39,041 nt of DNA from Irineochytrium annulatum (lineage: Eukaryota; Chytridiomycota; Chytridiomycetes; Chytridiales; Chytridiaceae), in assembly GCA_027600665.1 (NCBI GenBank), contig JADGJL010000126.1, positions 1 to 39,041 on the forward strand, in the 5' to 3' direction. Shown piece by piece: positions 24,011-34,681 of this stretch; position 1 is the stretch's first letter; each line of letters opens with the position of its first letter. The notes under the pieces were generated by a model, which was not told where the DNA came from, did no database searches, and saw only the letters and a program-made list of their open reading frames with translations. The position numbers and the translations under genes are program-made.

Positions 24011-25325
24011 ATGGCCACGATTCGGTATGTTCATCCCGTCAATGGCCCGTCGCTGGGCGTGCTGCCCGATTCGGATGAGGGGCTCGGCGTCTTGGCAGAG
24101 GTGCGGCGACGGGATGGTGGTCGCCACCGAAGGCGATCCCGACCTGGCGCTACCGCCACCTGCGGACGCTTGTTGCTCCCTTTCCTTCATGGTGCATGAC
24201 GCTGACCTGGTTTCTTGATACCCTGCCTCATTAACCAACAGTCGGAAACTCGTCATCGTCGGAGACGGTGCCTGCGGGAAGACGTGCTTGCTGATCGTCT
24301 TCTCCCGCAACCAATTCCCTGAGGTAATTGGCATGATCGGGACCAGGATACTTGTGTCCCGTGCGGAGGCACTCTCCCTCTCTATCAAGGCAGTCTAAAC
24401 AGGATTCGTTGATAAACCGACTTGACGATTTGCAAAGGATCATATCATGGACTTGTACTGGAGATCGTGGTGGATGGGATAGGGGCGGAAAGAGATGGAA
24501 ACGAATTAGACCATTAGATCGTTCCCGGAAGCTCGGAGGGCAGGTGTTTGGCTAGGCAAACTCAGACTTGGGAATGATGACTCTTGGTAGTGGGTTGGAT
24601 ACGCCGACACCTTCGATACCTTCGACGTCTTCGACACCTTGTGCCCGGGCCCGCTTTTCTTTTTATCTGAATATTTCCGCTTCTACAGGTGTACGTCCCC
24701 ACCGTCTTCGAGAACTATATCGCCGACGTGGAGGTTGACAATAAGCATGTCGAGCTCGCTCTTTGGGATACCGCCGGCCAGGAGGACTACGACCGTCTCC
24801 GTCCGCTCTCATACCCCGATTCCCATGTCATCCTCATCTGCTTCGCTGTCGACTCGCCCGACTCTCTGGACAACGTGATGGAGAAGGTTTGTGATTGTTT
24901 AGTTTTTTCTTTCATATTCTTCTGTAAGTGGTCTAACGTGTTGCTTGTAGTGGATTTCCGAGGTCCTTCATTTCTGCTCCGGTCTTCCCATTCTTCTCGT
25001 AGGCTGCAAGAAAGATCTCCGCAACGACGGCCGTGTCATTGAGGACCTTCGCAAGAACAACCAATCCCCTGTCACCACCCAACAGGTTGATACTCTTTTA
25101 TTCCTCTTTGGTTGTGCTTCTATGTTTATATGTTTAACGGGTGCCATGTATCAGGGTACCGCCGTTGCCGAGAAGATTGGCGCTTACAAGTACCTCGAGT
25201 GCAGTGCACGGTCTGGTGAGGGTGTCCGGGAGGTTTTCGAGCACGCGACGAGGGCAGCGCTCCTGGCAAAGCCTGGCCGACCGGCGGCCAACGGGGGGGG
25301 GAAGAAGAAGTGCGAGATTTTGTAA
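24011..25325 (+). CDS. RHO1: Rho1-type small GTPase
   Basis: Exons 24011-24024, 24242-24323, 24689-24886, 24951-25085 and 25155-25325 give 199 aa beginning [14 protein letters not shown], the classic Rho1/RhoA start. The G boxes are [42 protein letters not shown] and ECSA. The tail [10 protein letters not shown] combines a Lys cluster with a CAAX box ending in Leu, predicting geranylgeranylation and plasma-membrane targeting. In fungi Rho1 activates glucan synthase and protein kinase C; that role is inferred from the family. The tiny first exon (14 nt) is set by the codon split R5 and the good donor GTATGT. Introns 1 and 2 (217 and 365 nt) are several times longer than the usual 40-60 nt here and might hold regulatory sequence. 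It is the conserved member of the tandem pair. Confidence 0.95.
24611..24637 (+). repeat. 9-bp tandem repeat, 3 copies, in RHO1 intron 2
   Basis: Three imperfect copies of cttcgayac/cttcgacgt lie within the 365-nt intron. This is a short minisatellite without evident function. Confidence 0.7.
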
Positions 25326-25920
25326 ATGTTTGATATTCTCCTTTCTTTATTTTTTTTCAGCGGGGAGGTTGAAAGTTCTGGGGTTTTCCGGCCGGAGTCG
25401 GTGTTCGTTGTTACGATGGGGTACGGTGTGAGGCTGGCGGTAATGTCGTCTGGTTATCACTGCGGTTGCGGTGGGTTGAATGGAGGGTCGTTTGTTATAA
25501 AATGTGGCTCTTATCCGTTGTAACAAGCGGATGAAACTTCGTTTTATATTGCTTTGTTTCCTTGTGTTTAGAATCATGGGTCTTCTATCTCTTCAAATCA
25601 TTCTTTATCACTCCAACTTGGTTTTACGCTCACTTCCCTTCTTCCATCCGTCGTTACTTCATAGTGTGCCAATTGATCTTATTAAAGCAAAGTTCAACTC
25701 GAGAATCGATTTGTACGAAGTTGCACGGTTTCCCTTCGCATCGTTCTTTCACCAAACATCTTTTGGAACCTTCATCGATGCTTATATTACATGCTATATG
25801 CAGCTCAACCAACTCAGCGACGTCGCTTTTAAGCACTGAAAGTGCTTCGTGCCCGCTGCAAACTTCCAGGGAGTCACGAAGATCCCGTATCGACCCAATT
25901 TTCACTCAACCTCCCGGGCT
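25326..25920. other. convergent intergenic region, RHO1 / Aim19-like gene
   Basis: About 595 bp between two convergent stop codons. It is T-rich, with a T-run just after the RHO1 stop (about 25348-25358). Overlapping ORFs on both strands are short and unsupported. It most likely holds two 3' UTRs. Confidence 0.5.
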
Positions 25921-26663
25921 TCAACCAAGCCAGTTCTCTACCCATTCCCGACCATAAACGGCAGTAGTTGTTAAAGCTCCGCTTGCTAGCATAATAGGAG
26001 CGATGCGCCTTGACTGGAAGGCGGGCCGAGCACAGAGAACTGAATACATGATGCCCCAAGCTGTTTAAGGTGTCAGTCAACAATGTCGTGAACAGAAAAT
26101 AAGTAACGTAATCATCTTGACTTGCGGAATGGAAAGATGACCAGCAGAGGAACGAAAAGATTAGAAACGTACCTGTTGCAGTGGACGGTCCTAGCTCTGT
26201 ATCAAGCAACGTCATGTACCTGGGTGGTAAGAGGTTAAAACACGCTATAAGCGTCGCGAAATACAAACCCGACGCCTGAGAAGACAGCCGCAAACCCGAC
26301 CAGCGGCAAGATATGCGGGAAGCCAGGCTTGTTGGCCACCGCAGGCACGGTTGAAATCAACACTACATGGATGTCGTGTAAGTTCAGAAGAAAGGTGGCC
26401 ATCAGCAAAAGTAAATACTGAGATAAGACGCGCAGAAAAAAAATAAGGAGGAAGCATAATTACATGCCGAGCTGAGAAACCAAGCCGGGTATGGCGACGA
26501 ACCCCAATTTTCACCGTTAACAAGTGGCTTCGGTTGGTTAATAGTCTATAACTTAACTAGCCGAATCAAAACTCACAGGCAACCCAACTTTCGCGAGGAA
26601 AGGGTCGACCTTCTCGATAAAACTCGCAGGACGGCTCGAATTCTCAGTGGTTGAAGTGGACAT
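25921..26663 (-). CDS. AIM19: Aim19-like mitochondrial membrane protein
   Basis: Five exons (26577-26663, 26464-26527, 26269-26362, 26173-26219, 25921-26060) give 143 aa; yeast Aim19 is 157 aa. No single ORF shows it because each exon changes frame. The assembled protein follows the Aim19 plan. A short polar N-terminus leads to SPYPAWFLSSALLISTVP (compare PYPALANAALLASTPV in yeast), then a hydrophobic ILPLVGFAAVFSGVGYMTLL. Next come DTELGPSTATAWGIMYSVL (compare ENGAGFIATWSALY) and a final helix ending TTTAVYGREW (compare ANAVLYGQRF). Yeast AIM19 has been linked only to mitochondrial inheritance, and its molecular function is unknown. The exon 1/2 acceptor (CCGAAG) and exon 2/3 acceptor (ATGTAG) were chosen for frame and similarity. 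Confidence 0.75.
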
Positions 26664-26706
26664 TGCTCAAGCCTTTGCTGCTTTTCAATTCTTTGACAAC
26701 AAAATA

Positions 26707-27112
26707 ATGCATCAGAGAGCATTCCACGCGACGACCAAACTGAGGGCGGCTGCTGGAAGATCGAGATCAGCCTCGATCTTTGGCGGGGCGCCGACGAGGT
26801 GTACGAAGGGCGGAACAGGATGGCGCGGGATGGGCACGGTTGGTGGCCTTCCACCCAAGTGCTGGGAATTTACCACATAACGAGCAGGGTGGTCGATTCT
26901 TCTCGAGCACGGCGCCGGAGACATTCGCGTTTCCACTGCCGTCCGGCGGAAGGTCGGCATCGACGGGCGGCAATATGGGCGTTCCGACATTCGCGACGCG
27001 GAGCCTTGGAACCAGACCGCTAGATTTGGCAATAGGGGAGGCGCTGGGGGCAGCAGCAAGGGGCCTGGGGAAGCTGGACCTCTGGCTTGCAAGGCCAATT
27101 GACGATTCTTAA
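26707..27112 (+). CDS. hypothetical small protein with mitochondrial-like N-terminus
   Basis: A two-exon model, 26707-26838 and 26888-27112, closes in frame over a 49-nt intron (GTTGGT...AGCAG) to give 118 aa. The N-terminus MHQRAFHATTKLRAAAGR is basic, lacks acidic residues and could form an amphipathic helix like a mitochondrial presequence. The second exon reads GGRFFSSTAPETFAFPLPSG and ends LDLWLARPIDDS. No family is recognised. The start lies only 43 bp from the divergent Aim19-like start, and the antisense strand also has a long open frame, so this may be spurious. Confidence 0.33.
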
Positions 27113-27285
27113 TTAATCGTATGTTGGGCCGTTGTACTTAGGGGTAGATCGACCAAATGGCGGCACGTTGGCGCCGGATGCTCGCGGGGAGACCTTGATG
27201 GCGTTACTCTTCGTCGCCAATTGTAGAAAAATAAACAATAATGATAATTTTGTAGTTCTTCATATCTGTTTATTGTCAATCAGGC

Positions 27286-27566
27286 ATGGTGAGGGAAGGT
27301 GAATTGCGACCATTTCTTGCTTACCGCCCGCATCAAAGCCCCTACAGGCCGCATCAAATCTTCAGGCCCTTGACATCGAGATAAAGTCCGCAGCGGTCAA
27401 CGCAGACCATTTGCTGAGCTACCTTCGCCTGCAGCTCAACGCCGCCCACGGCCCTCCCGCGTTTTGGCGACGTCCTCTATCTCATCGTCCACCAAGCTTG
27501 ACGCGACCAATTTCTGGACCGTACTTCAGAAATGGCCAGCGTTCTCCTGTCAGGGAAAACCATTGA
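27286..27566 (+). CDS. hypothetical small helical protein (weak candidate)
   Basis: An ATG at 27286 is followed directly by GTGAGG. Splicing to CTACAG at 27347 (59-nt intron) opens a frame encoding AASNLQALDIEIKSAAVNAD and then HLLSYLRLQLNAAHG, a strongly helical stretch reminiscent of BLOC-1/BORC-type coiled-coil subunits. The remainder is Pro/Arg-rich up to TGA 27564-27566, so a further exon may be missing. The opposite strand also shows coding-like fragments over the same bases. Treat as unproven. Confidence 0.22.
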
Positions 27567-28542
27567 TTCAAATAGCAATGATCGCAACAAAATGGAAAGA
27601 AAAGATAACTTGTCGATTCGTAGTCCGTTTGAACCTCAAGCCCTAGCTCTTTAACATGCTGTGAGGAGGAATCTCGGCCAATGTTCATAGGGATAGCTAC
27701 TCTTTCTGATGTAGCAAACGCAATGATTTCCCTCGTGGTCCCGAGTATACGCACAGACGCAGGAGACTCCCTTGTTTGCACGGGGCAAGAGGTCGCGGCA
27801 TCTAGTGCGCTTAAAGAAAAGCGTCACTCTACCGTGAATGATCTTATCGGTGCGAAACGATATCTGCTGTTCCAACAACGGGGCGTGACCAACTGAAATT
27901 ACAATAACTTTGTGCAAACATCACAAGATTTATTGTGATTATGGCATCTCGGACATAGGCTGTTCTGCCTGCCACTCAGCGATGTCGCATAATGACATCC
28001 TTAAAATATCGTTAAGCTCTAAAGATGACAGATGTGGCCTTCTCGGCTACGAAGATTGCGCTTTGCAATTGAGCATTTGCAAGCGCGATGGATCGAAAAA
28101 TGATGTGAAGGAGAAAAAGTACAAACAATCAATAGGCGAAGTAAAAAGTGCCAGCAATCTACTTGCGTGTCCATAACCCATGTATTTCTAAAACGTTGTG
28201 GGGATTCAAGTAAAGAAAGAAACCGTAAGTTTCGGTGGCTACGGGGTCCGATTTTATAGAAACGTCCATAAGAAGCGCAAAAACAACGGAAAACAAAACG
28301 TAGGCGTACACATAAACATGGCTGGAGTCATTTAAAAAAGAATGAAGAGTACAATAGACACACGACGGGAATTCCAAAAGTGGAACAAGAGCTATAAGAA
28401 AATCAAACATTGAAAAAGAAATATTATCCAGCGTCATCGCAAAACCCAACAGGTACGAACAGATAAGGGGTAAACGTCTTCATGCGCCGAGCGATCATCC
28501 AAAAATTCAAGATATCTCAAAGAAACGAGCCTACCCAACCCC

Positions 28543-31261
28543 TCACATCGCACCGGCATCATCGCTCGCGAGGCTGATCCGATCTCTTTCAATTCCAACC
28601 CCCAACGACGGCGGCCCTCCGTTAGTGTGGCCCGCGGCCGACGACGCGTTTCCGCTGCCCGCGCTGCTGACCGACCTCCCGCTTTCAAAGCTCAGGATCG
28701 ACGCGCGAAGCGCCAACTGCCTCAGAGGCGACGGCCGCACAGGCACGCTCCTCGACAACCTCCCCCTCGAGCTCGCAATAGCCTCACGGGGCGCACGCCG
28801 CGCGCCGCTCATGCCTCCTGACGCGTCCTCGTCCTCCAGCTCCTCCTCCGGCTCCTCCTCGACGGTACGCGGGACGGACGCCGGGTGGTGGTGTCGGAAT
28901 CCGCCGCGGAAGGGGTTCGACTCGTCGTCCTCGTCCTCGTCGTCGACGTGATGCACGCCGCCGTCGGTCCCCGGCGCGGGTGCCATCATGCCCAACATCA
29001 TCAGCATCCGCATCTCCTCGACCGAGCCCGGCACGACGGGGAGCACGGGCACCATCATCATCATACCCTGATCCTCGCCGTACCCGTAGCCTATGTTCGA
29101 TACCCCTAAGGCCGCCGATCCATCCATCAGGACCGGAATCGGCATCGGCTGCCCGTGGTGGTAGTTCACGCCCGTCATCAATGTACTAGCCGCGCCATGT
29201 CCAGGCGCCGCGGCGGCCTGGTAGCGGTACCACTCGGCCATCGCGGCCGCTCGCTCGTCCGTCATTGATGCCGTCGATAACATTGACACGCGCGCTGCTT
29301 CGGCTTCCGAGACGCCCCACCCCTCAAGACTGCCGTCCTCGGGGTCGATGAAGTCGACAGGGTGCACACCGTCGGCCGAGACGACGCCGAGTCCCGCAGA
29401 CTGGAGCGGGTCCGCGAAGGGGTTAATTGCGACGCGAAATGGGCTTTGCTGCTGGACCGGCACTTCGAAGACCTCGTCCTCCTCGTGCTCGTGCTCGGCA
29501 TCATGGTCGAGGTCGGACGTGAAAGGGTTCTCGCGGATAACCGCTGGGCTGCGTGATGACGCCAGCGTCATCACCGGGTTGATTTCGGACGGCGGGGAGG
29601 CGGAGGTGGATCTCGAGGAAAGCGCGAACGCTGGAGAATTTGGGGACGTCGGAGAAGTTGGAGATATAGGTCGTGAGAGCGGGGAGGTAGTGTGAGGCGC
29701 CGAGGACTTCAGGAACGCTGCGCTGGGGATGGCGAGCGAAGTGAGGGAGGCCGCGGCACTGGCATCGGGGGAGGGGGAAGGCGGGAAGGCGGTGTTGAGA
29801 ATGTCGGCCAGCAACTCCATATTCGTTGGTGATTTCGGGGCGAGGATCGTCGGTGACAGCAGGGGATCGGAAGATGTCAGGGATAGAGCCGAGTAACTTG
29901 TGTGTTGGTTATCACTGTCACCAAACGAGCGCGTAGTGGCCGCTTCTGGGGTCGCCGGCGCCGACCAGCCAACCTCCGACGCGCTCGCCGACTTTGCGAG
30001 CCAAGTCGCCGCAGCGCTCTTGTCGTTTGCCAACCGGTCGGGAAGGTAGGCACCGCGTTTATCCGCGCCGCCACCAACAGCGATCTCCACGTCCGAGACC
30101 GATGACGTGGACAGCGAGCCACCGCCGGAGCCAGAGGGTTTAAGGGAGCTGCCACTACCGTAACTGGCGCTGTCCGGGATGCTGATGCCCCTCTTCCGGA
30201 GCCTGCGGCGGCGGGCGACCAGGACGAGCGAAACGGAGGCGACGACGACGATGCAGAGCACGGAAACAATGAGCCCGACCGCCATCGGGCTTGTTTGAGT
30301 GCCTGCCGCGGTGTTGAGCGCCGATGGCACCAACGTCCCAGTGCTTGTGACCTGAGGCCAATCGCCCGAGGAAACGGTCGTGCCTGACTGCACGCTATTA
30401 GCACCAGTCGCGCCGGGCTGTTAAATTAAAAAAGGCCATCAGTGCTATTCACGCGTTAGACTGCACGCTTGCTCCACTAACCGCATTATTGGTTGCTACC
30501 GCAGTTCCAGTCTGATGACTTCCTCCCGGCGTCGGCGCCGAGCCCGACCCACCTCCGTTACTGCCGCCGTTACCCCCGCCTCCGATACTCCCGCCTCCGA
30601 TGTCACCGCCGCTGATCTTCCCGCCTCCGATATTCCCCCCTCCGGTAGAAGCCGCCGTCCCGCTGATTGTAACAGCGCCACTGACGGTTCTAACCCCGTT
30701 GCCGCTGCCATTAGCAAGCCTCGTCGAGGATTCAGCCGCAGATCCAGGCCCAAACGTTGCGGTAATCTGCGGGCGCACCGGCGTGCTGTTGTCCACGGAA
30801 GGTGTCGACGGCGTCGTCGTCGGGTTGAAAGGTTGGATGACTAATGGTCGCGCGAGAGTGGACGTCCCGGAGACCGGGTAGTCATCGGTGGTAGTAAACT
30901 GCCCGTTATCGTTGATCTTTTGGACGCCCAAAAGCTTGGTAGTGGTAGTCGCAGCCGGGCCCGGCATAAATTCAATGATGATGGTCTCATCCCCGATCAC
31001 GAAGATCTCCACCGTCTCTGTCGGCATGTAAGGGTCCGCGTCGGACGGATCCGCCGCCGCGCCCTCCCTCCGCTTCTTTAGCCGACCCCCATTCGGCAAC
31101 GGCGGCGGGGTCACCGCAACCGGCAGCGTACCGGTAGTAGTTGAAATGGGAAAGGGTATTGATGCTGCTGACGGTTGGAGAGAAAGCCCATCGTCTGAAT
31201 CCGCGACCGCGCCGCCATCCTGCATTAAAGGCCGCTCTAGTGCCATGCGCTCGCTGGGCAT
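28543..31261 (-). CDS. single-span mucin-like membrane protein, surface-sensor-like
   Basis: Exons 30482-31261 and 28543-30417, joined over a 64-nt intron, give 884 aa. Order: an N-terminal region with ETVEIFVIGDETIIIEFMPG, a Thr/Ser/Pro-rich stretch, a Gly-rich repeat block and one TM helix (MAVGLIVSVLCIVVVASVSL). An RRRRLRKRG stop-transfer signal follows, then a Ser/Pro/Ala-rich cytoplasmic tail of about 540 aa. That tail contains a Met-rich patch (MMMMVPVLPVVPG, MRMLMMLGMMAP) and an acidic cluster (VDDEDEDDE). The layout resembles fungal wall sensors (Wsc/Mid2-like) but no cysteine-rich head is seen. No signal peptide is visible after Met 31261. The true N-terminus probably lies upstream: a 43-nt intron (31265-31307) would join an exon 31308-31589 in frame, but that exon also lacks a clear signal sequence. 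Confidence 0.7.
30575..30644 (-). repeat. 15-bp tandem repeat encoding GGGxI pentapeptides
   Basis: About 4.7 units of cccgcctccgatnnn (+ strand) encode Gly-Gly-Gly/Ser-x-Ile repeats in the extracellular stalk of the single-span membrane protein. Units remain in frame. Confidence 0.8.
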
Positions 31262-31648
31262 CGTCTATGCTCGTTTCTATGTTCTCGACTGTGTCCCGGG
31301 TCAGCACGCCAGCATTCTCCGTCCGCCAAAGCGATGCTCGGCGCCTTCTCCCGCGTCTGTCGCCCCGAAGCAGCAGGCGTTCCGTTCGCTCGTTGAACGG
31401 TGAGGTCGATGAGGACCCGATGTCGTCGAGGGCTTCTTCCTTCTTCTGTAACTGTAACTGTGGGCTGATGCTGGTCGGGGCCAGCACGGTGGAGGTGGGT
31501 CTGGCGGTGCTGCGCGCGGTCCGGCCTTGCTTGTGTCCCTTGCGAGGCAACCGTGTGCGACCACGAAAACCTGAGACGGCGCGCTCCATGCTTTCACTCA
31601 CCTCCGCGCCCCAACTGGACGCAGTTACTGAAAATAAGCCATATCGGG

Positions 31649-31694
31649 TGGAAGTACCAGAGCAGTAAACATGGAAGTACCAGAGCAGTAAACA
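31649..31694. repeat. perfect 23-bp tandem duplication beside an A-tract
   Basis: The unit tggaagtaccagagcagtaa plus aca occurs twice, head to tail, and runs directly into an A-tract to about 31708. It lies in the spacer between the CC2D1 stop (31713) and the membrane-protein gene. The two copies are identical, which suggests a recent slippage or duplication event. Confidence 0.9.
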
Positions 31695-31712
31695 AAAAAA
31701 AAAAAAAACATA

Positions 31713-34527
31713 TTAAAGTTCCCCGCCCGCGATCGCCCTTTCGACCTCTTCAACCTCGTCCGTCATCAGCTTAATCCGCTTCATCGCCTGCTTCGCCAGA
31801 TCCATCTTGCCGTGGTGCTTGAAAGCGAGGGCCTGTTTCTTGCATGCCGCGATCCCGATCTTGACAGAGGCGATGTAGTCTACAAGAAGTAAGAAAGTAA
31901 GAATTATGCAAAGGAGGTAGAGCGCCGTACCGTCCATTGTGAGCAGCCCAAGCTGAACGTTCGTCACCAGCATGTTCATCCGGAACTCATAGCCCATCTT
32001 CCGGTCCGCCAGCTCCTCAGGGACGGCCTTCCCGTAAGTGGCTATCTTCGCTAGCAGTGCAGTGTGCTCTTCCTCAAGCACCATGTTCGATACAATTGTC
32101 TCAGGGCTTACGACGCGGTGTCAGTTCATCAAACGTTCCTTCCTGATTACTCACTTTAGGAAAGCAATCTCCATGCTTTCGATATCCTCATCTTTTGCCG
32201 CTCCAACCTCTGGTTGCTTCTGCAACTTCGTCGGCGCGGCGCTCGGCTCAACTTTCTTCGGCCCTTCCTTCGATGGCAGCTCTGTCTTAGGCACGGGCGG
32301 CTTCGGTTCCACCGGCTTAGGCTCCTCTGGTTTCCGGTCATCGACCTTTTGCACTTCGAGCTTCTCACTTGCCGGCGCCGCTGCAGGTTCCACGGCTGTG
32401 ACAGGAGCCTGGGCCTCCACAGCGGGCAAGGGGACGACGAGTGATGGCGCCGGTGCGACCGCCGGCGCCTGGTTAAAGACTGGGAACATCCATCTCTCCT
32501 TCCTCACAACAACCTCTGGCTCCATTAACGGAACGCGGACGCGTATCCGCACCTCCAGCTTCCCACCAGTAAGTTTCCGCGGGTTCGCCGGGTCCGTAAG
32601 CTACATACCAGTTAGAAAGGTCTTTGGTCGACAGACGATTCTTCTCACCTCAACAACCTCGTGCACCTCACACCTCTTCAGCAGCGCATCCAGCCTCACG
32701 CTCGCCCTCCCGACACACACCTGCTTCGCAAACAACCCGCCCCACTGCCTCGACACCACCATCACGTCGAACACGGCCCGCTTCCGATCCAGGTACCGCT
32801 GGAACGCCCTCGTCCTCTCCACCTTGATCCTCTTCGCAAATCCATAGTCTGGTGACGCGCCTTTACCAAGCACCGTCTGACCTTTACCCTCTGCCGCACG
32901 CGCGTCCTCCGCCCCGGGCCAGCCCATATCGAACCCGACGACCGTCTGCAGCTCGCTGCCACCGCCCGCACCGCCGAAATCTATCCCGCGGACGACCTCG
33001 ACGGCCATCTCGTCCATCTCCACATCCGCGTTCGACACCTCGATCTGGTACTCGACGCGCTCGAACCGGAATCCCACATGCCCCTTGGCGCCCGTCACGG
33101 CGGCGAGGGTCACGAGATCCATCTGCATGGTCTTCTTCAGCTGGTGGAACCGCAGCGCGAGCTGCTGATGCTCGTCCCCGCCCGATTTGGCGGCCTTCTT
33201 CTTCTTGAGGTAATATGACGATATAGGTCCGCAGAGCGTGATTTGGGCGTCGAGGTGTGCCTTCAGCGTCGTCGTGAGGTCGGCGCCGATCAGCTTAGAG
33301 GGATCCACGGGCATCGAGAGGTCCCCAAGGTCCGCCGGCGCCGAGGGTGTCACAGCGACAGCCACCTTTGCGGCGGGCGAAGCCGCGGTCTTCCCCTTCG
33401 CGCCCGTCGCGGCCCGGGATGATGCCGGGGACACCGCCGGTGCGGTCACGACCGGCTTCGGCTGGGGCGGTGGCGCGACCTCGGGCGGCGGCGGCGGTCC
33501 GGGCACAGCATACGATGGCGGCGGGTACTTTCCCATCTCCGCGTTTGCAACGATGGCCTCCAGCTCCTTGTGCGTCGTCAGCATCCTCCTGGCGCCCGTC
33601 ATGTCACCCGCCCTCTTGTACTCCACAGCCGCGCGCCTGTATTCCGCCGACCGCGCCCGAACAACGCTCAAGTCCACCGTCGGCTTCGGCGGCGGTGAGG
33701 GCTCGGGTGGCTCGTCCATCGGTTCGTCGGCTGCGACGTCCTGCGCGCGCACGGAAACCGATGGGTGGCCCTCAGACGCGCGCACGAGGGCGTCATGCCG
33801 GTCCGCGATGGCGGAGGCGTTAGAGCGGTGCTGTGCGGCGGCGGCTGGGTCGGTAGCTGACGAGGCGCGCGCGCGCTCGAGGTCGGCATATTTGAGTAGA
33901 AGGTGCGGGTTCTGGCACGCCAACGCGTCCTCGACCGTGACGGAGGAGTCGTTGACGGTCGCTGCTGGTTCAGAGATGGGTAGGTGCTGTTCGTCGTGTG
34001 TCGTGTCGTCGCCGTCGGTGAGCGGGTCACCCCCGACGGCTTGCAGCTGCGCGAGGAGGTCCGGGTCGTTCATGTCCGCGTCCGTGAGCTCGACGTGGAT
34101 GTCTTCGTCGCCGTCACCGCCCTCGAGGCCGGGCAAGTTTGTAATCAGCTCGTCCACGTCCTCCACGGGTACCGCGGCTGGAGGAGGCGCGGCTTGTGGC
34201 GGAGGCCTCTGCTGTGGTTTCGCGGCGGCCTTGACGGGGACGGGGGCGGACTTGGCCTTCGGCTTCGAAGGGGCCGGGTCACCCAGGCCCATGCTCGCCT
34301 TGAGACCGTCTAACTCGGCCTGTGAAGTTCAAGGATCAGGAGCAGAAGCACTTCCGCCGTCACCTCACCAGCAGACCCGCATCGTTCTCGAGGTCCCCAA
34401 AGTCTTCTGCAGCGTCCGGGTCGAAGTCGAAGTCGAATGAGGCCGTCGACGAGCTCTTGCGGCCTGAGCCACTTGCAGCCGGCGTCCGCGGCGCCGCCGA
34501 CGGCTTCTTCCCGCCAAACCAGCTCAT
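31713..34527 (-). CDS. CC2D1: CC2D1/Lgd homologue (DM14 and C2 domains)
   Basis: Endosomal regulator that binds the ESCRT-III subunit CHMP4/Snf7; Drosophila Lgd and human CC2D1A/B are the reference members. Exons 34369-34527, 32649-34319, 32155-32600, 31931-32106 and 31713-31879 give 872 aa. Seen in order: an N-terminus MSWFGGKKPS with an acidic FDFDFDPDAAEDFGDLEND, an Ala/Pro-rich linker, and an acidic DLLAQLQAVGG like the human DDLLAELNEVLG. One clear DM14 repeat follows (RSAEYRRAAVEYKRAGDMTG and ARRMLTTHKELEAIV). The C2-like domain includes RAVFDVMVVSRQWGGLFAKQ, VCVGRASVRLDALLKRCEV and LTGGKLEVRIRVRVPL, matching the conserved human C-terminal half. Last comes a coiled-coil with KAVPEELADRKMGYEFRM. 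Animals have four DM14 repeats; other copies here are degenerate or absent. Divergently paired with the F-box gene. Confidence 0.9.
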
Positions 34528-34681
34528 GCTGACTCAGTCCTCTCCCTTTTCAGCTGCGATTCGCGGGTCCAGAACAAGGTATCTCCCCCTCAAGGCCGGT
34601 GGCAAGCAGTTCAGCAAGATCCTCGGGCCCGGCGGCTTGTGATCGTCAAAGGGCACGAATCCCTCACCCAACCAACTTCAG
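34528..34681. promoter_or_regulatory. shared divergent promoter of CC2D1 and the F-box gene
   Basis: Only 154 bp separate the two divergent ATG codons, so both transcripts must start from this GC-rich interval or within each other's leader. No TATA box is visible. Co-regulation is possible but not shown. Confidence 0.45.

Larger units (their letters stand above)
26664..28542. other. unresolved region with weak coding signals on both strands
   Basis: Nearly 1.9 kb without a confident gene. Two GC-rich islands (about 26740-27110 and 27340-27560) contain candidate small spliced ORFs listed separately. About 27660-27900 has an open frame on each strand. 27900-28540 is AT-rich with only a hydrophobic 96-codon minus ORF (28159-28449) that matches nothing I know. 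Confidence 0.4.

Noticed and set aside
26712..27098. 128-codon minus ORF
   Set aside because: Pro/Arg/Leu-rich and without homology; the opposite-strand model is only slightly better, so neither is asserted strongly.
31141..31668. 175-codon + strand ORF opposite the membrane-protein 5' region
   Set aside because: No family features and overlaps a better-supported minus-strand gene region.
33238..34440. 400-codon + strand ORF opposite CC2D1
   Set aside because: It is a Ser/Ala/Gly-rich shadow of the GC-rich CC2D1 coding strand; the minus strand has clear homology and splice structure.
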